NCBI GenBank assembly: GCA_947627075.1
Contig: CANQUR010000001.1
Coordinates: 1 to 38,495, forward strand
DNA length: 38,495 nt
Direction: 5' to 3'
Source of the DNA: an uncultured Clostridia bacterium
GTDB lineage: Bacteria > Bacillota > Clostridia > Christensenellales > Pumilibacteraceae
The notes below the pieces were generated by a model. It ran no database searches, was not told where the DNA came from, and saw only the letters and a program-made list of their open reading frames with translations. Position 1 is the first letter of the stretch. Every line of letters starts with the position of its first letter. This document shows, piece by piece, positions 33,401 through 38,495 of this stretch. The translations under genes and the position numbers were made by a program.

Positions 33401-34127
33401 GGATCGTCCTTGTTAAAGGTACTTCCTTTTGGAAAGCCCCATTAAATTTATCTTTGCCTTCAACGGCTTCCCTATTCTTCAAAACGATTTTCGAAGTATT
33501 GAGGTCGATACCATCCTCGTGTGAATCATAGATATTCTTTCCCAACGAAAGAGATGCGTCTGCAAGTTCATACACCTTGATAGGAAGTTCGGAGGTATAA
33601 TTTGCATAGGAAACCGTCAAGATCTTGTCACCTACCGTCGCGCTGAAATCCGATATTCCGTTTACGCTGACCGAAGCATCGTTAAAGGGAACTGTTCTGG
33701 TCGCTCCGTTATCCTCGGTAAGGACCAATGTGCCGGATCTGTCAAACGGCTCACCGACGAAATAATCCGTTACACCGCCTTCAAGCGACAATCTTCTCGT
33801 TACCGTTACCGTAAGCGGGCAAGTTTTTTCGCCATAAGTTATGGTAAGTTCTTGCTTGCCTGCTTTTTGAGCATCAAAACCGCTGATAACGATATTGGGA
33901 TCGTCAAGTTGGATCCTTTCGGTATTGCCGTTTTCATATGTAATGGTCAAAAAGCCACCGAAAGTAACAAGTTCGTTATCTTCGCCGATAATATAAACCA
34001 TTTTAGGCGGCTCATCACCCGGCGCAATCGAAATAGACTGAACTGCATTTGTATTGCAAGCTATCGCCGTAAACGCCGCGGCAACAAGCAACATCAATAC
34101 AAGAACAATTTTTGAAATTCTTTTCAT
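30417..34127 (-). CDS. Large Ig-like (Big_3-type) lipoprotein of unknown function
   Basis: A 1236-residue predicted lipoprotein. The signal peptide (residues 1-24) ends in the lipobox AIAC, with Cys24 as the lipidated residue. Two bacterial Ig-like domains of the Big_3 pattern follow at about 28-110 and 111-188 (VSGFD...AGKQELTITYGEKTCPLTVTV and FSATVGDKILTVSYANYTSELPIKVY). The remaining roughly 1000 residues are not recognised: acidic, rich in Tyr, Asn and Asp, largely helical, with recurring short motifs such as YYYDQV, NYLLNIINL and YYDNILN and no clear repeat period. No LPXTG or further membrane helix is present. GGAAGG lies 6 nt before the ATG, and the gene follows the LRR lipoprotein by 66 bp, so the two are probably co-transcribed. 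A surface binding or scaffold role is inferred only from architecture. Confidence 0.85.
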   Translation of the reverse strand: MKRISKIVLVLMLLVAAAFTAIACNTNAVQSISIAPGDEPPKMVYIIGEDNELVTFGGFLTITYENGNTERIQLDDPNIVISGFDAQKAGKQELTITYGEKTCPLTVTVTRRLSLEGGVTDYFVGEPFDRSGTLVLTEDNGATRTVPFNDASVSVNGISDFSATVGDKILTVSYANYTSELPIKVYELADASLSLGKNIYDSHEDGIDLNTSKIVLKNREAVEGKDKFNGAFQKEVPLTRTILAAGNSNDQATFDSTLDELLEKAGISAAPGTEEVTYNSNVSVKKDISFTYAGKQLNANITINLSRASFIMFYAGKYSGIDFSQLEDTGDPDVEGDVIMYNDFQKNGDQVKYVAQMYFKDLADKSVVDTNLRDDLVRLAAYYWYDDFINVINEVNADGQIFELYYDYVNSQKIFRLHTTFTDEDNDVKSTYENTKAMYDSLIGSDGKHTEKLAKVDEAIDNLYLILGDTELANVIMTTYEDGPVSIETYFVLTVSRSELNSIFSDLKKVLDLYDIIANDEVKLSEVENLSSVDPERKSTIEIAIRKVYSAIVPTQDAGSADPAYDRANYYLLKEWNKEFFDILYQYYWDMANDTSATKDQQTIGWNSLVYLAYYAILPSDDFENFYSTANYLLNIINLMMTSDYVVDATEAYYYYDQVVELHSKLGHEENELYKNIYENVGLMYPIVSEMYGGPVDVAVALNVINDYYSQFSNIASVIPSIKTYLDYYIDVYGNFQSGDYLEYDEETRTTKYTEKFNTDVKKLIDDFFALSPADAFFFMNAISFYDIRMLDLSSINTNIAPYTYFTTFITSYYDNILNTDEDSETSSDAYNALNLYFYAYETFLRHYVKDENGNWNSLFDTYKDAENAYRTLGSEQQKSIKFAYDKLHEIIGLFDDSEELETIDISSIDNDEWEGKVEALFEATRDFYYNYMCSQLQYYVTLPYILTAVKFEDVYETFIPEYEALKSSNPTLYDKINKVLNYGEYDVFSVMQQNGEPYVIMQPMAFTMYSTMSNFILYAAEDRFDFGGVTVSIEDLLNNELNEGMKDMYAEIADYVIPAQYMFTMGADETPDFDFDKLDEAIAVFGKFFNVSNSDYTMDQKMALWYTTSELTTSLDLFALSSMSYYARLFSSEQYNFDATTRTALTNAVGAYVALIEGYLYYQNLLDYTAEMIENLGEDRASYYQAVETARTDYTEARTEFNNAHSALSGEALRLFDEKFTTESQNIFKADPIDR

Positions 34128-34193
34128 ATAATGCCTTCCTTTTATAAATTTTACTTTCTTTTTTCAAAGAATTGTAACCTTGATTAATACTGA

Positions 34194-37100
34194 TTATCTC
34201 AACCAATCCGCAGTGAGCAACGTGCCGTCCGGAACATTTTTGAGTTCTTCCGCCGTATATTCGTTGCCATTTTTATCGATCCAACAATTGAAGGTACTGC
34301 TCGATCTTACGGGGCTGCTAAATAATTCCGCTGCCGCCTCACCGTAAGCGTCCTCATTGTCAAGATAATATGTAAAGTAATTTTCGAGAGTATCCTCATC
34401 CTTTACGAACGAAATTACATAATCTCTGCCATCGGATAAAGTGCAACCCTTGAATATGGGACGGAAACTCGAATTCCATTTTGTATTCCAACCCTCGGGT
34501 ATGCTCGTCATATCCGTGTAGATGACAAGTAATTCGCATCTATTAAATACATGCATTCCCATAGATTTTATCGAATCACCGAGGATCATGCTCCTCAGAA
34601 GCGTGCAACTACGGAATGCATAATCGCCTATCGACGTCAAACTATTGGGCAAAACAATCGCCTCACTCGTGTCCATTCCGAGAACCGAGCAACCATAGAA
34701 AGCATAATTTCCTATAGACTCAAGTCCCTCTGCAAATCTTACCAAAACAAGATTACTGCAACCGCGGAATGCGCTTTCGCCTATCGTACGAACACTTCTC
34801 GGAATATTGATCTCGGAGAGCGCCGTGCAATTACGAAATGCAAATCTATCAATATTTTTGACACCTTCTTCGATCGTCACGCTTTCGAGGTCGGTACAAT
34901 TGCTGAAAGCAAATTGCTTGATCTCGGATAATGTTCCGGGTAAAGTGACCTCTTTGATACCGGCTCTGCAGAATGATTGAGCGCCGAGCGCCTCAAGATC
35001 GGAATTGAAGGTAACATCATAAAGCGTAGAACAGCCGTAAAAGGCAAAATCACCTATAGACGTAACGTTCTCCAAGCCGTTAATTACCATACCTCCGATT
35101 TTTTCATTATGTTCATCAATTTGGACCTCGAGCGCATTGCCGCAATTGTAAAACGCCAATTCGTCGATCTTCCTAATCGATGAAGGAAGAGTTATTTCAG
35201 AAAGCATAGTGCAACCATAAAATGTGCTCGGATATATCTCGGTAATGCCATCGGGTATCTCGATCGATTCCAAAGACATACATCCGCTGAAAGCGCCCAT
35301 GCCCAAATATTTGAATGCCGATGAGCTTGTCGGCAATGTGGCAGTAGCTATGTTTACGCCATCAACAAAAGCATAATTAGATATACCGACTACAGGTTTA
35401 CCGTCTGGCTGAGTAGCAGCTACGTTGATATATTCCACTCCTTCCTCATCGGTACCTACAGCCCATCCGCCGACATATACAACATTGTCCGAGTAACCGG
35501 ACAAGGTTCTATAATACACATAATAGAACGAACCGTAAAAAGCGTATGCGCCTACTTCTTTTAACGAAGACGGCAAATTGAGATCGTGGATACCGCTACC
35601 TTCACCGGCATAAGGACTACCTAATCTGGAGTTTATAGGACCATCGTCACCTTGTCTTCCCATAAATCGCTCTTTTATATAATCGGACAAAGGTTTTTCC
35701 AGACCTCTGGGTACGGAATTGAATGCGTAATTACCTATGACAGAAAGTGGTGAATTTTCCTTGAATTCCAATCTTTCCAAGTAAGGACAAATTTCAAACG
35801 CACCGTTATCTATAGCCTCCAAACCGCTACCAAAATAAACTTCCGTCAAGTTGGCGCACATTCTGAAAGCATTCGCATTGATATATTTGAGCGAGTCCGG
35901 TAATGTAATGGTTTGCAAACCGCAAAATGCCGCGTCATCAACGACTTGTTCTCCATCGGAATTGAGCGTATACTTGATTGCGGGATACCAATAAAACGCA
36001 AGTTCGGCTATACCGACCGTTCCGGGTTGTACTTCTAAATTGTATAGATGAGTTTCTACGCTCAATATTACCTGATTACCGTTTTCGTCGGTTTTGATAG
36101 AACCATCTTGATTATATTGATAATTGGTCTTGGGGGCGTATTTATTGTTCGGAAGTCCAAGCAACCACCCGTCAACATAGTAAGCGTCTTTGCAATCATA
36201 GTTATTATCGTCCTCATCTTCAGCCGGACATAATGGCGTGCCGTAAAAGGCGCCGCTTCCGAGAGTTCTCAAGCCGTCGCCGAGCTCAACATCACTCAAT
36301 TGACTGCAACCGTAAAAAGCGCCGGTCTCCACAGCCAATACACTGTTGGGCACGCTTATTCTTTTAAGAGTGCCGCAATTTCCGAATGCGTAAGTGCTTA
36401 TGGATAAAAGTCCTTCGTTTAATGTTACGTTTTGCAAAGACGTATCATTTACGAACGCCTGTTCTCCAATAGTTTCGACATTATTGCCAAATACTACAGT
36501 GTCCAACGCCAACGCGTCCGAAAAAGCGCTCTTTCCTATTGATATAACGGAATTCGGGATCCTGACCTCAGTCAAACCGGTGATCGTACCGTCGGCAGAT
36601 TTATTCGAGCAATATTGGAATGCAAAATCTCCTATCGAAACGATATTATTACCGAATGTGACGTTACCAAGCCCGGTACAATTGCTGAAGCATGCTTGCG
36701 GCACAGCCGTCAATGCTTCGGGAAGCTTTATATTTTTTAATCCCGTACAACCATAAAAGGCATAAGAACCTATGGTAGTCACGCTGTCGGGCAACTCCAC
36801 TTCGGTAAGCGATTTGGATTCTCTGAACGCTTCTTTACCTATTACGGTCACAGAAGCGGGAACGATGATCTTTTTGAAGCTATCTTCCAAACGGAACATA
36901 GCACGATCGCCTATTTGCGTAACGGGTTTATTATGATATGTACTCGGAATTTCCAAAACTCCGTCTTCATCGGGCGTAACGGTTCCAATCTCTTGCAAAC
37001 TGTATTCGGTATTTCCGTTTATGCTTTCGAAAACCATACCATTTTCATACGGCTTAAATATTTCGAAGGGTTCACTCCATTCCGACGGTCTGTACTCGTT

Positions 37101-37382
37101 TCTGCTACCGATCGCACGAACTCTGAATCTGTAAGTTCTGCTGGATTCAAGTCCCAATGTACTCACTCTAAATGAATTTGTCGAAGACGTATCCTCATCT
37201 ACACTCGTTTCTATTTCGTAGCTTAATGCGCCATCCACATTCAGCCAAGAAAGTCTCGAAACACTTTCGTCCGCCGACAAGTCTTGGGGCGTTGCAAGCA
37301 ATGGAAGATTGTTGCAAGCCGCCAAAGACATTATAGCGCACACCATAATACTTATAAAAATAAGCAGCCGAGTTTTTTTCAT
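34194..37382 (-). CDS. BspA-like leucine-rich-repeat (LRR_5) surface lipoprotein with fibronectin-III domain
   Basis: A 1062-residue lipoprotein. The signal peptide ends in LAAC (Cys22 or so lipidated). A fibronectin type III-like domain follows (TPQDLSADESVSRLSWLN...YRFRVRAIGSRNEYRPSEWSEPF), then about 28 LRR_5 units counted by eye, each near 23 residues with the pattern LPxSvtxIGxyAFxgCtxL. The array is interrupted by two insert modules with YxxGWLLG / VGGWAVG and by a Gly-rich loop. The C-terminal GYV-like tail (FNCWIDKNGNEYTAEELKNV...LLTADWL) resembles the Listeria-Bacteroides repeat. ATG 37382 is chosen for AAGGAG 7 nt upstream and because the signal peptide starts there; the 36 preceding in-frame residues belong to the upstream gene. 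BspA-type proteins are often adhesins; the ligand here is unknown. Confidence 0.92.
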   Translation of the reverse strand: MKKTRLLIFISIMVCAIMSLAACNNLPLLATPQDLSADESVSRLSWLNVDGALSYEIETSVDEDTSSTNSFRVSTLGLESSRTYRFRVRAIGSRNEYRPSEWSEPFEIFKPYENGMVFESINGNTEYSLQEIGTVTPDEDGVLEIPSTYHNKPVTQIGDRAMFRLEDSFKKIIVPASVTVIGKEAFRESKSLTEVELPDSVTTIGSYAFYGCTGLKNIKLPEALTAVPQACFSNCTGLGNVTFGNNIVSIGDFAFQYCSNKSADGTITGLTEVRIPNSVISIGKSAFSDALALDTVVFGNNVETIGEQAFVNDTSLQNVTLNEGLLSISTYAFGNCGTLKRISVPNSVLAVETGAFYGCSQLSDVELGDGLRTLGSGAFYGTPLCPAEDEDDNNYDCKDAYYVDGWLLGLPNNKYAPKTNYQYNQDGSIKTDENGNQVILSVETHLYNLEVQPGTVGIAELAFYWYPAIKYTLNSDGEQVVDDAAFCGLQTITLPDSLKYINANAFRMCANLTEVYFGSGLEAIDNGAFEICPYLERLEFKENSPLSVIGNYAFNSVPRGLEKPLSDYIKERFMGRQGDDGPINSRLGSPYAGEGSGIHDLNLPSSLKEVGAYAFYGSFYYVYYRTLSGYSDNVVYVGGWAVGTDEEGVEYINVAATQPDGKPVVGISNYAFVDGVNIATATLPTSSSAFKYLGMGAFSGCMSLESIEIPDGITEIYPSTFYGCTMLSEITLPSSIRKIDELAFYNCGNALEVQIDEHNEKIGGMVINGLENVTSIGDFAFYGCSTLYDVTFNSDLEALGAQSFCRAGIKEVTLPGTLSEIKQFAFSNCTDLESVTIEEGVKNIDRFAFRNCTALSEINIPRSVRTIGESAFRGCSNLVLVRFAEGLESIGNYAFYGCSVLGMDTSEAIVLPNSLTSIGDYAFRSCTLLRSMILGDSIKSMGMHVFNRCELLVIYTDMTSIPEGWNTKWNSSFRPIFKGCTLSDGRDYVISFVKDEDTLENYFTYYLDNEDAYGEAAAELFSSPVRSSSTFNCWIDKNGNEYTAEELKNVPDGTLLTADWLR

Positions 37383-37392
37383 TTTTTTCTCC

Positions 37393-38495
37393 TTAAACGG
37401 TTTTGTGTTCCATAAGCTTTTTACGTTCTTTGCGATCTCGTATAATCTCATGGATCCACTTAAACTTGAATTTGCGTACCGCAACGTCAAGCAAGAACAA
37501 TATTATGGAAATTATTATAAACAACATACGCGGATCATAAGTCATATGTAAGACTATGTCCATATCGGAAAATACGCTGCTCGGAGATTCGGACTCTACA
37601 ACTTTGCCAAGACCCGCTTTTGCCAAGTCAGACATATAGGCGTCGATAACATCCACTTCGACAAACGTATGATATTCTCTTGAATAAGAGAACGCTTTGT
37701 ACAATTCTTCCGAAGCCACAACAACGTCATTTCCTCCGTTATCTTTTCTGATCTGCTCTACTATGATCGTATAAACTCCGGCTTGCTTTGTCTCAAATGC
37801 AACACGTGCCGTGTCATCCCAGAATAAGGTCGTCGGCGTTACCGTCGGATCGTTTGGATTTTGACCGGGATCATAGATCTTTATACGAATATTGTCATTT
37901 TCCTCAAGATTTTTCGGATAAATGCTCATGGTAGTCGTATAGTTATCCTCGGAAAATACCACATCGATATCATGCGGTGCTATATCCGTGGTCGGCAACA
38001 AGGTATTTACTATATTTTCTATAAGCATTTCACCTTGGGGGTCGGTCAAGAAGCTACTTCCGCTGAAACCGTCACCGGTGCCGCTACTGAGCGAACTCAT
38101 GTAAGCGCCCACTCTGCCGTTGCCATATTGCCATTGAACATAGAGTGGAACATAACCCGCTTGCAATATCTTTTCCGGTTGCGGCTTGCCCTTTTGCGCC
38201 GTCTTTTCGCGCGTCGCGAAGAAGCCCGTTACAGTAGGAAGACGATCATAGGGATTTTGTGTGCTGTCACCTTTTATGCCTTCCAAGATAGGATGACTAT
38301 AATACTCATTGGGAACCGTAATAATTTCCTCCTTAAATGCAAATTCGGAAATATTGGGACCTTTGAGTTCGGAACGCATCATAGTGCCTATCTCGCCGGC
38401 ATGACCGGTCAATATAGGATAATATTTGCCGTTTCCATCTTCTGCAAGCCTCTGCATATCGGCTATATGACTATTTGCATCCTCGCCGCTTCCCG
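37393..38495 (-). CDS. VWA / glutamine-amidotransferase-like membrane protein, C-terminal part (runs off the window)
   Basis: The frame is open to the window edge and shows about 366 residues. The first visible stretch, HIADMQRLAEDGNGKYYPI, looks like the end of a von Willebrand A domain (AEDGNGKYY type). Then come a Gln-amidotransferase-like fold segment (PVTGFFATREKT, VPLYVQWQYGNGRVGAYMSSLSSG), a beta-rich region resembling an Ig-like module (FSEDNYTTTMSIYPKNLEEND), and one transmembrane helix near the end (MLFIIISIILFLLDVAV) with a basic cytoplasmic tail. Such proteins in Clostridia often accompany MoxR ATPase and DUF58 genes, which would lie beyond 38495. Its stop is 10 bp before the LRR lipoprotein ATG, whose ribosome-binding site it overlaps, so the genes are one operon. 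Confidence 0.75.
   Translation of the reverse strand, partial: GSGEDANSHIADMQRLAEDGNGKYYPILTGHAGEIGTMMRSELKGPNISEFAFKEEIITVPNEYYSHPILEGIKGDSTQNPYDRLPTVTGFFATREKTAQKGKPQPEKILQAGYVPLYVQWQYGNGRVGAYMSSLSSGTGDGFSGSSFLTDPQGEMLIENIVNTLLPTTDIAPHDIDVVFSEDNYTTTMSIYPKNLEENDNIRIKIYDPGQNPNDPTVTPTTLFWDDTARVAFETKQAGVYTIIVEQIRKDNGGNDVVVASEELYKAFSYSREYHTFVEVDVIDAYMSDLAKAGLGKVVESESPSSVFSDMDIVLHMTYDPRMLFIIISIILFLLDVAVRKFKFKWIHEIIRDRKERKKLMEHKTV

Noticed and set aside
34128..34193. A separate promoter before the Ig-like lipoprotein gene
   Set aside because: The best pair (TTGAAA and TATAAA) is only 15 bp apart; co-transcription with the LRR gene is simpler.
1..38495. Mobile elements, prophage, CRISPR arrays, tRNA or rRNA genes
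   Set aside because: Looked for transposase motifs, regularly spaced repeats, CCA-ending cloverleaf segments and conserved rRNA stretches on both strands; none was found by eye.

Overview
The window is a gene-dense, moderately AT-rich stretch of a low-GC Gram-positive chromosome, most likely an uncultured anaerobic Clostridia-type member of the Bacillota. The evidence is purine-rich Shine-Dalgarno sites (AAGGAG/GGAGG) before most genes, SigA-like promoters, Bacillus/Clostridium gene order, two sporulation-linked genes (a GerW/YtfJ homologue and a 23-codon SpoVM-like ORF), and a biotin-dependent, Na+-pump-type decarboxylase cluster typical of fermenters. Nearly everything is on the minus strand, so transcription runs from high to low coordinates. 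Only rpmB is on the plus strand. No tRNA, rRNA, CRISPR array, transposase or phage gene was seen, and no gap between genes exceeds 300 bp.

Region by region, in transcription order. (1) 38495-34194 and 34127-30417: a cell-surface locus with the C-terminal part of a VWA-type membrane protein, a BspA-like leucine-rich-repeat lipoprotein and a 1236-residue Ig-like lipoprotein of unknown function, closed by a perfect palindrome. (2) 30225-29815: an orphan 136-residue charged protein. (3) 29735-25608: pcrA and ligA behind a consensus promoter. (4) 25611-15460: a long, tightly packed operon yicC-gmk-rpoZ-coaBC-priA-def-fmt-rsmB-rlmN-rpe-thiN-spoVM. This is the Bacillus yloC-to-spoVM block without remA and without the prpC-prkC-rsgA cassette. 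coaBC has an apparent 5-nt deletion frameshift. (5) rpmB (plus) converges on spoVM and diverges from asp23. A hairpin with U-tracts on both sides can terminate both the rpmB transcript and the spoVM operon. (6) 15074-6467: asp23-fakA-like-recG-comEC-ytfI-ytfJ-dacF-rluB, ending in a terminator. (7) 6410-1: a new promoter drives a 12S-like carboxyltransferase, OadG-like subunit, biotin carrier, OadB and OadA (5S-type carboxyltransferase), then runs with 1-4 nt overlaps into a BaiN/HI0933-family flavoprotein, a monofunctional chorismate mutase (aroH) and cmk, which leaves the window.

Functionally the window combines replication/repair (pcrA, ligA, priA, recG), translation and rRNA modification (def, fmt, rsmB, rlmN, rpmB, rluB), nucleotide and cofactor metabolism (gmk, cmk, coaBC, thiN, rpe), envelope and spore functions (dacF, ytfI/ytfJ, spoVM) and a membrane decarboxylase. 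The observations most worth pursuing are the unlisted spoVM ORF, the decarboxylase cluster that pairs two different carboxyltransferases with one biotin carrier and one membrane pump, the surface lipoprotein locus, and the coaBC frameshift. Family assignments come from motif reading by eye; no database search was run.
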